The notes under the pieces: generated by a model
What the model saw: the letters and a program-made list of their open reading frames with translations, nothing else
What the model was told of the DNA's origin: nothing
Databases searched by the model: none
IMG/VR virus record: IMGVR_UViG_3300037245_000253
Coordinates: 1 to 21,651 of that record
Source of the DNA: a virus
Strand: one strand, 5' to 3'
Length of the DNA stretch: 21,651 bases
Shown: positions 1-7,725 of the stretch, piece after piece
Position numbering within the stretch: the first letter of the stretch is position 1
How the letters are laid out: the number at the start of each line of letters is the position of its first letter
Program-made: the position numbers and the translations under genes

Positions 1-357
1 TTTACTTCCCCATAGTTTACCTAACCATGAGCGCGTGTCTTTTACCTCGTTAATAGTATCTATGCTTTTTGTTTCGTCTTTAATGTCGATTAATTGCGCG
101 TCGGTCTCTGGAACGAATACAAGTTTTGCGCCTCGTTTAACCTTGGTGTCTGTGATTTGATTCGTTACGTTTAGTTTCGGTACCTCAGCTATTTTAATGA
201 TGGATTGTTGCCATTGCTTCATTACTTCGTCTTGGTGGTCTATCCGTTCGCTTAAAGCCCTGTTTTCACCTTTAACGTATACGTAGCCTATTACTATCCC
301 TGCGGTTAATAATAGTGCGTATCTGAATAATCTGTTTTTAAATAATAATGCTATCAT
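1..357 (-). CDS. Membrane-anchored spanin-like protein, cut by left window edge
   Basis: An open frame runs from an ATG at 357 through 119 codons to the window edge without a stop, so the C-terminus is missing. The N-terminus has a short basic start (FKNRLFRY) and then one hydrophobic segment at about residues 12-27 (ALLLTAGIVIGYVYV). The rest is a hydrophilic, charged region with helical stretches. An N-in single-pass anchor with a periplasmic helical domain, placed directly after an endolysin gene, is the layout of Rz-like inner-membrane spanins, which join inner and outer membranes at the last step of lysis. The function is inferred from topology and position only; no sequence signature proves it. 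It starts 10 bases after the endolysin stop. An outer-membrane partner, if present, would lie beyond the left edge. Confidence 0.6.
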   Translation of the reverse strand, partial: MIALLFKNRLFRYALLLTAGIVIGYVYVKGENRALSERIDHQDEVMKQWQQSIIKIAEVPKLNVTNQITDTKVKRGAKLVFVPETDAQLIDIKDETKSIDTINEVKDTRSWLGKLWGSK

Positions 358-367
358 AATTTAAGTT

Positions 368-721
368 TTAATATAACCAAGTTACTTGTGGATCTTTGCT
401 CGGGTCGTTGTCTGCGTGTATGAAAGTCTTACCTATACCTATGCGAGTAAATCCAACCGCGATTAACGAATGTAATATAATAAAACGTGTTCTGCTGTCA
501 TTTGCTTTTAAATCGGTTGCATAGCCTAATGGATGGCTTGAATCTTCTTTGCCTCCTACGTCTTCATTATGTTGTTTAGTTCTCCAACCTGAGTTAACTA
601 TAAACGGTACGCCTGCAATCTCTCGCGCGTCGTCTAACATGTTTAAATGAGATTGTTGCATGTTCTTACCGCTTCCTAGTTGGTCGGGGCTGTCAAATTC
701 TGAGTGGGTGAAATGTATCAT
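368..721 (-). CDS. Endolysin, M15-family peptidase (D-Ala-D-Ala carboxypeptidase-like)
   Basis: The protein is 117 aa from the ATG at 721. It matches the compact peptidase M15 fold: an N-terminal FTHSEFDSP element, SGWRT..HN..VGG, then SSHPLGYATDL, then FIHAD. The probable zinc and catalytic residues are His63 and Asp70 in SSH-x6-D and His102 in the last motif. Such enzymes cut peptide bonds in peptidoglycan stem or cross-bridge peptides. The frame stays open back to another ATG at 760 (130 aa), but the start at 721 shares one base with the upstream stop (TAATG) and places the EF-S motif at the N-terminus as usual for the family, so I prefer it. There is no signal peptide, so export would depend on the membrane proteins encoded just upstream. 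This is the lytic enzyme of the cassette. Confidence 0.88.
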   Translation of the reverse strand: MIHFTHSEFDSPDQLGSGKNMQQSHLNMLDDAREIAGVPFIVNSGWRTKQHNEDVGGKEDSSHPLGYATDLKANDSRTRFIILHSLIAVGFTRIGIGKTFIHADNDPSKDPQVTWLY

Positions 722-966
722 TATACTAATACTTTGGTTATAACTATTTTTAAAATCCATCCTATACCGCCACCGATTAAACCAAAAACAGCACCTATTT
801 TAAACGTCTGCATCTGCATGTCTTTTATAGTATCTTTGATTATTCCAACCTCTTCTACTATTCCTTTTTGATTTGTAGCAGGGTCGCTTTCTAAGTGGAA
901 AAGAATCCTAGTAACCTTTTCGTTAAGGTCTTTTATGTCTTTTTCTCGTCTTTCGTCTGGGGTCAT
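721..966 (-). CDS. XhlA-like holin or lysis accessory membrane protein
   Basis: An 81-aa protein with a charged, helical N-terminal half (DERREKDIKDLNEKVTRIL) likely to form a coiled coil, followed by a single hydrophobic segment at about residues 57-80 (IGAVFGLIGGGIGWILKIVI). This soluble-helix plus C-terminal transmembrane layout is that of XhlA/hemolysin-type phage lysis proteins, which work with a holin to release the endolysin. It lies between a multi-pass membrane protein and the endolysin. Its ATG overlaps the upstream stop as ATGA and its own stop overlaps the endolysin ATG, so the three are probably translated together. The assignment rests on topology and context; sequence identity to a characterised holin was not checked. 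Confidence 0.65.
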   Translation of the reverse strand: MTPDERREKDIKDLNEKVTRILFHLESDPATNQKGIVEEVGIIKDTIKDMQMQTFKIGAVFGLIGGGIGWILKIVITKVLV

Positions 967-1325
967 TTCTTGTAATATTTTGATGTTTTATACCAATCGT
1001 AACCGCTTATTAAAACAGTGACAATTATCATGTATATGTCTGCTTGTGTAAATTCTCTAACGTCAAAATACCATTTGTCAACTACGCTCGAAAGAGTTAA
1101 TCCTATTCCTAATGAAATTATAAATCTTAATACTCCTTTTTGACCGATGTTAGTTGCCAAAAAACATAACACCATAATAACAGCATATATGTCGGCTCTA
1201 AGTAGCCACCACGCCTTAATACTTTCGTCTGTGTCGTACGGATGAAAATACAAACTAATATGGTAATTAGAAACAAACAACAATACCGCTGTTATTATTA
1301 ATGATATTTTGAGTATTTTATTCAA
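963..1325 (-). CDS. Multi-pass membrane protein of the lysis cassette
   Basis: A strongly hydrophobic protein with about four predicted transmembrane segments (ISLIITAVLLFV; WLLRADIYAVIMVLCFL; VLRFIISLGIGLTLSSVV; ADIYMIIVTVLISGY) and a lysine/tyrosine-rich C-terminus. No family is recognised. The start is uncertain: the frame has no ATG and is open back to a TTG at 1367 (134 aa). A second TTG at 1325 gives MNKILKIS, a typical membrane-protein N-terminus, lies just after the upstream gene's stop, and has AGAGGT seven bases before it, so I chose it (120 aa). It sits between a two-pass membrane protein and the XhlA-like gene. A role in holin function or membrane disruption is inferred only from position. 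Confidence 0.65.
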   Translation of the reverse strand: MNKILKISLIITAVLLFVSNYHISLYFHPYDTDESIKAWWLLRADIYAVIMVLCFLATNIGQKGVLRFIISLGIGLTLSSVVDKWYFDVREFTQADIYMIIVTVLISGYDWYKTSKYYKK

Positions 1326-1329
1326 GATA

Positions 1330-1593
1330 TTAACCTCTTGTTTTCGGTGTTTCTCTGTCAGGATCAACCGTCATACTAGCATTGCTAGATTTACCTTTTA
1401 GCTTACCCTCAAATAGAGTAATCCCAAGTAATGAGCCTCCTGTGATAACTATCGCTATCCATACTTCAAAAGAGTTAATCTCGTAGTTAGTAACTTGGTC
1501 TATCGCGGCTAATAATAAAGCCGCTAACATGTAAATGATTCCGAGTGTTCGTTTAGAACTGTAATCTCCGTTTGAATCTTGAAATATATTCAT
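1330..1593 (-). CDS. Small two-pass membrane protein, holin candidate
   Basis: An 87-aa protein beginning with a polar stretch (QDSNGDYSSKRT), then two hydrophobic segments at about residues 17-32 (LGIIYMLAALLLAAID) and 43-60 (VWIAIVITGGSLLGITLF), and a charged, proline-containing tail. Two closely spaced membrane helices with a charged C-terminus fit a class II holin, and the gene opens the lysis cassette. Proteins with a similar DSNG-x-SSKR beginning are found near lysis genes in Bacteroidota phages as far as I recall; that link is not tested here. The ATG at 1593 is preceded by an A-rich sequence (ACAAAAACAATTATACA) with no Shine-Dalgarno site, as expected for this host group. Confidence 0.65.
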   Translation of the reverse strand: MNIFQDSNGDYSSKRTLGIIYMLAALLLAAIDQVTNYEINSFEVWIAIVITGGSLLGITLFEGKLKGKSSNASMTVDPDRETPKTRG

Positions 1594-1693
1594 TGTATAA
1601 TTGTTTTTGTTTATGTAAAGTTACTAAAAATTATTTAATTATTATTGTAAGCGTTTAAGAAATTAGTTACTGCTATAGTCTAATTTTAAGAAA
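1594..1693. other. AT-rich intergenic gap between tail fibre and lysis genes
   Basis: About 100 bases of very AT-rich sequence between the stop of the fibre gene and the start of the first lysis gene. This is one of the longer gaps in the otherwise packed cluster, so a promoter for the lysis genes or a transcript end could be here. On the minus strand TAACTTTA lies about 27 bases before the lysis start codon and resembles the TANNTTTG element of Bacteroidota promoters, but no matching upstream TTG was seen at the right distance. No hairpin with a T-run was found. Confidence 0.35.
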
Positions 1694-4354
1694 TTAATCA
1701 AATATCTTTTTAAGTTCCTCAAAGTAATAAGCGTTACCATTGTCTGATAAATGCAATCCATCAACTTGATTTACAATCGGTTCAGTATTGACAGTGGTCG
1801 GATTAGCTTGTTTATCAAGAATATTTATTACAGGAATATTTTGTAGCGAAGTAACATCACAACCTATTTGCACAAAATCTGATACAGGATAATGAGTACC
1901 AAAAGCGACAAAAGGAATACTCTTACCTTTTATAAAAGTGTACAATTCTGTTATATCAGAAATCCAATTGTTTACATTTTCACTAACTGCAAAGTCATTG
2001 ATTGCCAGAATATCCATAATAATTAAAGCGGGTTTATGTTGTTCAGAATAATATCCGTCTAATTTATCCAGAACAGTTCCTGCGGCTGTTGTTCCTGAAA
2101 ATGCTTCAACAACCACATCAAGCCTATTATTATTCCACATTTCAACTCCCCAAAAACATACATCAGCATACCCACTTGTTGGTACGATTTTATAAATATA
2201 ACTTGTAGCTGGTGTTATCTCGTATATCTTATAGGCTACCATTAACTGCCTTGCACTTGTAACGCTTATCGTTTCTATAGGTGTGAAATTAGAGCCCCCA
2301 TCGGTTGAACGTAAAATATCAAATGAATAATTAACTCCCTTATACTCTGACCATACCAATTTTAAATATTTGTAACCTGATACCGTAATTTCTGCTTCAT
2401 CACCAGAGGCACCCCCATACACTTCAATTTGATTGAATGTTTGATTAAGGTCGTCTTTTCCGTTTGAGATAGCAAAACCTGTCTTCGTCCAATCTGAATG
2501 AATTAAATTTCTAAATTCAGTATCTTCACCTACTAACTTATATCTATCAAAGAATTGACGTGCTATTATTAACTTACTCATATTTGGCGGAAAGTCACCT
2601 GTTAAATATCCTGCACTATGTTCAATATCGTCTAATTGTGAGCCGATTATTGAATCACCATTAAACGAAACAAGTATTCTATTAAACTCATCTACATACT
2701 CGTTTTCTAATCTATTAAAATATAAGGCTAAATTTCTTTTTGTGTCTTCAACATGATTAAAATCATAACCCTCAAAACCATTGCTAAAAACACCGTTTAA
2801 ATAGTCGGCATATTCTTGACCTTTTGCATAAGGCACTGTCAAAGGAATGTCCATTTTTTCTAACTCCCAATCACCAATAAGTTCTTTTGTTGTTTCATCT
2901 TCTGTATTATCAAACAATCCAATTTTCCAACCTGTAAAACCATAATCACCAACATTATATGTAGATGTTGCGGTACAATTAATATTTATGTTAAGATACG
3001 TACCACCGTCTACCTCTGTCAAGTTGTTAATAGAGCTAAAAATAAGTTTTTTTACATTTACAGAAGTAGTATCTTCAACTGATAATAAATTTGAAAGAAT
3101 ATGGTTACCAGATGAACCTACAATAGAAGTATTACCAATTACTGGAAAATCAAGATTTTTAGAATAAACAAAAACCTCTAGCCTAAATCGCTTACCATTT
3201 CCATCTGCTAATTGTTGGAGTAAATTTCCATCCTCAATACGGATAAATTTATTAAATGGCATATTTTCGGTTGATACCGCACTTATATTATTTGCGTCTA
3301 TTTCAGTTAAATTAAGCTCTGTTAAATAAGCATCATTTGTAGTTGTTACTAATGGAAAATAAGCTACAAGGTTAAATATATTTCTTATATATCTTGCCTT
3401 TGTATTATCACCACCAACCACTATCGAAGGCACATTATCAAAAACTCTTTTAGAATCAATTAATCCAAATTTTTCATTAAAATCAATAATAGCATCACCC
3501 TGAGCTATTATAGGAAACGTCTCTGAAACTTCCCTTGATTGTTGTTTTATAAGTGACTCAATTACTTCGTCATAATCATATTTTAATTCAATTACACCAT
3601 CTGCAATAACCGAACTTGCACCTATTCCAACAGAAACACCATTAAAATCTTGTGTCGCAGTAAATTCAAAATCGGTATTTTTACTTATTACATATGGTTG
3701 AAACCATTGATTATCAATTGTTTTTCGTAAGTATATAAAAAATGTACCTGAACCGATTACTACATTCGGGTCGTTAAATCTAAAAATAGCAGTTTTCCCT
3801 AATTTTAAATCAATTTCAATAAATCCATTACCAAAATTTACGGTGGTATTTGTAACTACATTAATATTTTGTATAGTATGTTGGCTAAAATCGTAACCGT
3901 CTCTTATTTCAATTATGTCGTCAGATAAAGCATTAGTTACATCGAATATTTTATCTCCGTTAACAGCTAAAGTTTCACCTTCTGCAACATCTCCTGTTGG
4001 CGTTGTGTTTGCAGGCGTAATTCCTAAATCAAATTGAGTCTGTCCTACACTAACAAAAATATCGTTTATCCCTGTCGCTAAATCTACAACTAAACCTCCG
4101 AAATTAGTATATGTTCCGTTATTGCCACATCTATAATACCCGTCCTCAGTTGGTGCTGGTGAATCAAACTCGATTATTCCTTTTTGACCTGAGCTTACTG
4201 CCGCAATATTATCTGTGTTTAAATCTATCTCGTCAGCGTTATTATTCGCAACTTCTTTTATTTCGTTGTAGTCATCGTCCCAAAACTGATTAACGTGAAC
4301 CTTCTTTGCAACTAATCCTATCTTATCTGCTGTTACTATTCTTTTTGTTGCCAT
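1694..4354 (-). CDS. Tail fibre/receptor-binding protein with C-terminal SGNH esterase domain
   Basis: The protein is 886 aa from the ATG at 4354 (MATKRIVTADKIG), one base after the previous stop. An upstream in-frame start at 4408 is less likely because it lies inside that gene. The N-terminal part (DDDYNEIKEVANNNADEIDLNTDNI) looks like a helical fibre attachment region, followed by beta-rich, Thr/Asn-rich segments. The C-terminal third is an SGNH/GDSL hydrolase: block I FNGDSI with Ser568, a block II Gly at about 754 (AFSGTT), block III INDF with Asn786, and block V DGLHLS with Asp865 and His868. Between blocks I and II sit about 150 residues of probable beta-sandwich, perhaps a carbohydrate-binding insert. 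It may deacetylate host capsule or O-antigen during attachment. Fibre role and enzyme family are well supported; substrate is unknown. Confidence 0.85.
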   Translation of the reverse strand: MATKRIVTADKIGLVAKKVHVNQFWDDDYNEIKEVANNNADEIDLNTDNIAAVSSGQKGIIEFDSPAPTEDGYYRCGNNGTYTNFGGLVVDLATGINDIFVSVGQTQFDLGITPANTTPTGDVAEGETLAVNGDKIFDVTNALSDDIIEIRDGYDFSQHTIQNINVVTNTTVNFGNGFIEIDLKLGKTAIFRFNDPNVVIGSGTFFIYLRKTIDNQWFQPYVISKNTDFEFTATQDFNGVSVGIGASSVIADGVIELKYDYDEVIESLIKQQSREVSETFPIIAQGDAIIDFNEKFGLIDSKRVFDNVPSIVVGGDNTKARYIRNIFNLVAYFPLVTTTNDAYLTELNLTEIDANNISAVSTENMPFNKFIRIEDGNLLQQLADGNGKRFRLEVFVYSKNLDFPVIGNTSIVGSSGNHILSNLLSVEDTTSVNVKKLIFSSINNLTEVDGGTYLNININCTATSTYNVGDYGFTGWKIGLFDNTEDETTKELIGDWELEKMDIPLTVPYAKGQEYADYLNGVFSNGFEGYDFNHVEDTKRNLALYFNRLENEYVDEFNRILVSFNGDSIIGSQLDDIEHSAGYLTGDFPPNMSKLIIARQFFDRYKLVGEDTEFRNLIHSDWTKTGFAISNGKDDLNQTFNQIEVYGGASGDEAEITVSGYKYLKLVWSEYKGVNYSFDILRSTDGGSNFTPIETISVTSARQLMVAYKIYEITPATSYIYKIVPTSGYADVCFWGVEMWNNNRLDVVVEAFSGTTAAGTVLDKLDGYYSEQHKPALIIMDILAINDFAVSENVNNWISDITELYTFIKGKSIPFVAFGTHYPVSDFVQIGCDVTSLQNIPVINILDKQANPTTVNTEPIVNQVDGLHLSDNGNAYYFEELKKIFD

Positions 4355-4355
4355 T

Positions 4356-4880
4356 TTATATATTAAAATTAAAATCGTAATTAAATACTTCTTCTTTATT
4401 AAACTCAAATAAACCTAAACTTTCCAAATCATCTATTAATAGTAAAGGGTTTTCTTCTTTACCTGTGAAATCTAAAGTGAATCCGTTGTATTCTGCTTTT
4501 TCTGTTCCACTCGTGTTGTTCGTGTTTCCTGTTAATCCGTTGCGAGTTCCGCTAATTAAATATTGGTCGTTATTTGTTAAAAATATCGCCCTGTAATTTT
4601 GTACTAATAAGTCTTGTATGTCTAAAACGTCATAAACCTCACTTAAATTAATAGTACAACTTTGGTTAAAAAACACCTCACCGTTTTCTACTTCTGAGTT
4701 TTGAGAGTAAGAACCTATTGCATCGAACTGATAAATATAAGTATTTGGAAATTCCGTTAGACTCATTCCTTTAACCTTGATTTGTGCCCGTGAGTATTTC
4801 ACAAAAGGAAATAGGTAAAATTTCTTTATACCTCCTAATGTAGATTTACATTTCTTTGTATAGTTGTCTATAAATACCAT
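4356..4880 (-). CDS. Tail tube-like structural protein, second paralogue
   Basis: A 174-aa protein with a CKSTLGG motif near the N-terminus followed by FYLFPF, a beta-rich centre, and a NGFTLDFTGKEENPLLL motif before a short acidic tail. It aligns end to end with the tube-like protein encoded at 7787-8305: the shared order is CKS-LGG, YL--F, hydrophobic strands, NGFTL-(x)-TG and an acidic C-terminus. I infer both are virion proteins of a tail-tube or tube-derived family, one perhaps forming the tube and the other a cap, neck or distal ring. It lies after the head-completion gene, overlapping its end by 13 bases, and before the fibre gene. The exact structural role cannot be decided from sequence. 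Confidence 0.55.
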   Translation of the reverse strand: MVFIDNYTKKCKSTLGGIKKFYLFPFVKYSRAQIKVKGMSLTEFPNTYIYQFDAIGSYSQNSEVENGEVFFNQSCTINLSEVYDVLDIQDLLVQNYRAIFLTNNDQYLISGTRNGLTGNTNNTSGTEKAEYNGFTLDFTGKEENPLLLIDDLESLGLFEFNKEEVFNYDFNFNI

Positions 4881-5362
4881 CCACCTGTTATTTTTAAATC
4901 GTTCTCAGCGTTAACCTCATCTTGGCTTGTTTTGTATTCCGGTAACTGATTTAATCCAATCCATTTATCAAACCTTTCTATATACATTTGGGCTGTTGAA
5001 TCGTAACTATTTGATAATGTTTCTACTTCCCCTAAACTTAAAGGCTCCATGTTATCGGAGGTATGTTTTCCAAGTCCGCTATTTGTTAACATTATCCCTG
5101 CAATGTTTACGTATTCTGAAACGCTCTTATGTTTTAGTACAGGCTTAACATAGTCCGTGTATAATTCAAGATATAAACCCGCTAGCGTGTCGGCTTCAAA
5201 ATCTGTTTTGATCTTATCGTATAGCTCACTACCTAACAACGGCTCTAGCGTCTTTATCTGAGTGTTGTGTATTGTATAAGTATATTTATCAATATCAACA
5301 TCACCGCCTAAAATGGTGGTTTCTGCTATCTCTTGTGGTTTAATTAATAATAATTCTGGCAT
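4868..5362 (-). CDS. Head completion / neck connector protein (DUF6712-like)
   Basis: A 164-aa helical protein with the pattern LLIKPQEIAETTILGGDVDIDKY...IHNTQIKTLEPLLGSELYDKI, typical of small head-tail connector proteins that follow portal genes in phages of Bacteroidota (I recall DUF6712). These proteins bind below the portal and complete the head before tail joining. The C-terminal half carries aromatic and charged residues (YIERFDKWIGLNQLPEY). The gene starts two bases after the portal stop and overlaps the tube-like gene downstream. Direct placement after the portal supports the role. Family naming is from memory and moderately sure. Confidence 0.65.
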   Translation of the reverse strand: MPELLLIKPQEIAETTILGGDVDIDKYTYTIHNTQIKTLEPLLGSELYDKIKTDFEADTLAGLYLELYTDYVKPVLKHKSVSEYVNIAGIMLTNSGLGKHTSDNMEPLSLGEVETLSNSYDSTAQMYIERFDKWIGLNQLPEYKTSQDEVNAENDLKITGGWYL

Positions 5363-5364
5363 AA

Positions 5365-7089
5365 CTATTTCATGTTGTGAGGTTCAATTGATACCCTCGT
5401 GTCGTTCGTTGGAACTTTATACCCTTTGCTTCTTGCTTTGGTTGTACTTATCTTTTCAGCTAAAGGACTTCTTACATCTACACTCTTTCCTTTTTTCAGA
5501 TATATAACTCTGTTCCATTTGTGTTTGCATGTTCCGTTTGGGAACGTTTCACTCATTAATCCTCCACCTTTCCACAACCAAATAGAATAAGTATTTACAC
5601 CGTCTAAACCAAATCCAGGGTTAACAGGTTGGTTCTCCATTGCTATAATATCTTCTTTTCTATATATCTTATCGGCTCGCATCATCTTACTGCAAAACTC
5701 TCTCTCTGGAGTTGGGTTACCTGTGTACTTGTATCTAATTACAATATCGTCACTATCCTGTTCGCTCTTTGAATTCGGTCTTGCTGTTCCTGTGGTTGCT
5801 AAATTTATACTTTGTTCAAAATCAAAATCATCATCATAATCTACTGCTTCTTCATAAACTAAATCGTATTGTGTTAAATCTATTTCGTCGCCTAAATCAA
5901 TTAACAGTTCAGCGTTAGATTTTTTTTTTAATCCAACTCTTTCGATAAGTGGTTTTTTTAATTCTTCCGTTTCTACTTCGTCTTTAATTTCTTCGGTATT
6001 ACTAGCGTCAGTGTTTTTAGATAATGGTATAAACTTTAAATCAATTTCAACATCGTAAAATAACATTATTTCTTCTAGAGCGTCTAGTATAAAATCTTGC
6101 TTAGGCTTAATTACTCGTTTAAGTAATTGCTTTTCCATCATATCCATTTCCTCTGCTGTACTGCTGAATCCACTACTTGTAACTAAACCAACTAACGAAG
6201 GGGATGTAACTCTGTGTGCTGTTAAGATTTGCTTCTTACTTTCCTCTGTTAAAAAACTCCATTGTTTATGAGCGTCATTTACTACAATAGGTGTGATTGT
6301 AATTTCTGCATCCCTACCGTTAAATGATAGTACAAATTTACCTGCGTTTGGACTACCTACTAATTTTTCTTTTATCTTTTTTTCGAATGCGTCTTTTTCT
6401 TCTGTGCTCATTCCTTTACCGTCAGGAATGTTAATTATGTACCCAAAAGATAAACCGTTTTTAATATGGCTTAATGCGTAGTTTCCGATTTCCTCCTCAA
6501 CCTCGCAATAAGATAAACAACTTATGTACGTAGGATCTGAAAAGTAAACCTTACCCGCTTGATATGGTTTTAGGTCGTATATTTCAATAGGTTCTTTTGT
6601 AGTTCCGAATGAAGGATAAGATACAGGTTTGTTCTGCCATTGTTTAGCCCAATCTCTACTAAACCAATAGTGTTCTATTTCTCCGTCTTCATTTTCTATA
6701 GAAGGAGCTACTAAGTTTTGTGCCATATGGAACAAATCAGGTCTTAGTTTCTTTCCTTTCTTGTTAACTTTTTGGATTTTAGCGCCATTAAATAACTGGA
6801 AATCATAGATAATTTTACGTAATTCTTTAGGTTTTAGCATATCATTTAAGATTTTTAAACCTTCTGTATTGTCGCTAGTTAATCCCTGTCCATAGATAAG
6901 GTCAGTATATGAAGCGTTAATACTTGCATTTGTCGCGCTTCCTATGTTCCTTTTGATAAGATAATCAAAGAAATCATTGTTTTTTCCGTTTAAAACCCAA
7001 TTTTTTGACTTGTTTTCCACTACATCTGGTCGGATATAGTTGTTTAATTGGATTAATCTTATCTCTGATGTGTTATTTTTGTTACTCAT
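5365..7089 (-). CDS. Portal protein with fused minor-head-type C-terminal module
   Basis: A 574-aa protein. Residues about 1-350 have portal features: YTDLIYGQGL near residue 65, DFQLFNGAKIQ, YYWF..W-rich wing region, and a long helical crown leading to QILTAHRVTSPSLVGL, the motif often seen in Bacteroidota phage portals. The portal is the dodecameric ring at one capsid vertex through which DNA enters and leaves. After an acidic linker (about 360-445), residues about 447-530 read VIRYKYTG...REFCSKMM...YRKEDI...CKHKWNRVIY, which resembles the C-terminal part of Mu gpF/SPP1 gp7-type minor head proteins, with Cys466, Cys521 and His523 as possible metal ligands. A run of ten A on the mRNA strand (5920-5929) lies at codons 387-390. 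The start ATG overlaps the previous stop by eight bases. Confidence 0.82.
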   Translation of the reverse strand: MSNKNNTSEIRLIQLNNYIRPDVVENKSKNWVLNGKNNDFFDYLIKRNIGSATNASINASYTDLIYGQGLTSDNTEGLKILNDMLKPKELRKIIYDFQLFNGAKIQKVNKKGKKLRPDLFHMAQNLVAPSIENEDGEIEHYWFSRDWAKQWQNKPVSYPSFGTTKEPIEIYDLKPYQAGKVYFSDPTYISCLSYCEVEEEIGNYALSHIKNGLSFGYIINIPDGKGMSTEEKDAFEKKIKEKLVGSPNAGKFVLSFNGRDAEITITPIVVNDAHKQWSFLTEESKKQILTAHRVTSPSLVGLVTSSGFSSTAEEMDMMEKQLLKRVIKPKQDFILDALEEIMLFYDVEIDLKFIPLSKNTDASNTEEIKDEVETEELKKPLIERVGLKKKSNAELLIDLGDEIDLTQYDLVYEEAVDYDDDFDFEQSINLATTGTARPNSKSEQDSDDIVIRYKYTGNPTPEREFCSKMMRADKIYRKEDIIAMENQPVNPGFGLDGVNTYSIWLWKGGGLMSETFPNGTCKHKWNRVIYLKKGKSVDVRSPLAEKISTTKARSKGYKVPTNDTRVSIEPHNMK

Positions 7090-7387
7090 AAAAATATAAA
7101 TCCTTAGTTAATCGGTATTCTTGCGTATTTTGGTCTGTTATTAGCAACTTTCCTCTAAATACTATACTATCTTCTTCTAATTTAATCTGGTATTTCTGTT
7201 TATTCTCGAAAGTATAGTCGAAATTTAACGTAAATAAACCATCTACAATCGTATAAGTGTTAGTGACTACGGTTTTCAACTTAGTACTTTCGTTATATAA
7301 TTCAAATGTTACCGCTCCATCTGGGTAATACCTAGGGATTAGTGTAATTGAATGGCTTGTATCGTTAAAATCTAATACTTTACTCAT
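7082..7387 (-). CDS. Small beta-rich virion-associated protein upstream of portal
   Basis: A 101-aa protein from the ATG at 7387 (MSKVLDFNDTSHS). The frame is open to a GTG at 7429 (115 aa), but the ATG gives a cleaner N-terminus and leaves more room for control sequences. The content suggests a beta-sandwich: ITLIPRYYPDGAVTFELYNESTKL, FTLNFDYTFENKQKYQIKLEE, IVFRGKLLITDQ. No characterised family is recognised. It overlaps the portal start by eight bases (ATGAGTAA), so translational coupling with the portal is likely. Proteins of this size and motif order often accompany portal or tail genes in Bacteroidota phages, but a role as head-tail joining or tail protein is only inferred from position. 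Confidence 0.6.
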   Translation of the reverse strand: MSKVLDFNDTSHSITLIPRYYPDGAVTFELYNESTKLKTVVTNTYTIVDGLFTLNFDYTFENKQKYQIKLEEDSIVFRGKLLITDQNTQEYRLTKDLYFYE

Positions 7388-7419
7388 ACCTTTTAAACGT
7401 TTATCTTTAAATATTGTTA

Positions 7420-7447
7420 TTGACACCACTTATTAGTTATATATTAT
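7420..7447 (+). promoter_or_regulatory. Possible promoter for the plus-strand gene
   Basis: TTGACA at 7420-7425 is followed, after 17 bases counted from TTG, by TATATTAT at 7440-7447. This partly matches the flavobacterial pattern TTG-N17-TANNTTTG and also contains an E. coli-like -35 hexamer. It sits 28 bases before the ATG at 7476, a reasonable leader length. The downstream element is imperfect (last bases TTAT instead of TTTG), so the call is tentative. Confidence 0.35.
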
Positions 7448-7475
7448 GTATATTGCAGTCTAAAACATAATAAAA

Positions 7476-7724
7476 ATGAAAAAAGTAAAGAAGAAAGTTG
7501 AATTAAATCTTCAATTAGAAGAAGTTAATATTGAAAATTACGGATGTGGAAATTTTGATAATACTATGAAGTATAAATATAGTGTTACTGATGAGTTTGT
7601 AGACCTTGAAACATTAGAGTGTTTTGTAGAAGTTGAAGAGCTAGAAACATTAAAAGAATGGCTAGATAAAAACAAGATGCCGAAAAAAGTGTTGTTAGAT
7701 TGGTTAATTAAAAACTATAAGTAA
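7476..7724 (+). CDS. Lone plus-strand accessory gene (moron candidate), unknown function
   Basis: An 82-aa protein, rich in Lys and Glu, with no signal peptide or membrane segment. It begins MKKVKKKVELNLQLEEV, has a middle stretch with two nearby Cys/aromatic positions (NYGCGNF, LECFVEV) and ends in a probable amphipathic helix (ELETLKEWLDKNKMPKKVL). No family is recognised. It is the only convincing gene on the plus strand, placed between the tube-like gene and the portal module. A near-perfect terminator begins one base after its stop codon and a possible promoter lies upstream, so it is an independent transcription unit inside a late operon. The ATG follows an A-rich leader (ACATAATAAAA). 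This form is that of a moron, a small accessory gene acquired by a phage and often expressed apart from lytic genes. The function is unknown. Confidence 0.75.
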   Translation: MKKVKKKVELNLQLEEVNIENYGCGNFDNTMKYKYSVTDEFVDLETLECFVEVEELETLKEWLDKNKMPKKVLLDWLIKNYK

Positions 7725-7725
7725 T

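Noticed and set aside
1594-1693. Possible promoter before the lysis genes
   Set aside because: Only a TANNTTTG-like half was seen, without a matching upstream TTG; not strong enough to annotate as a promoter.
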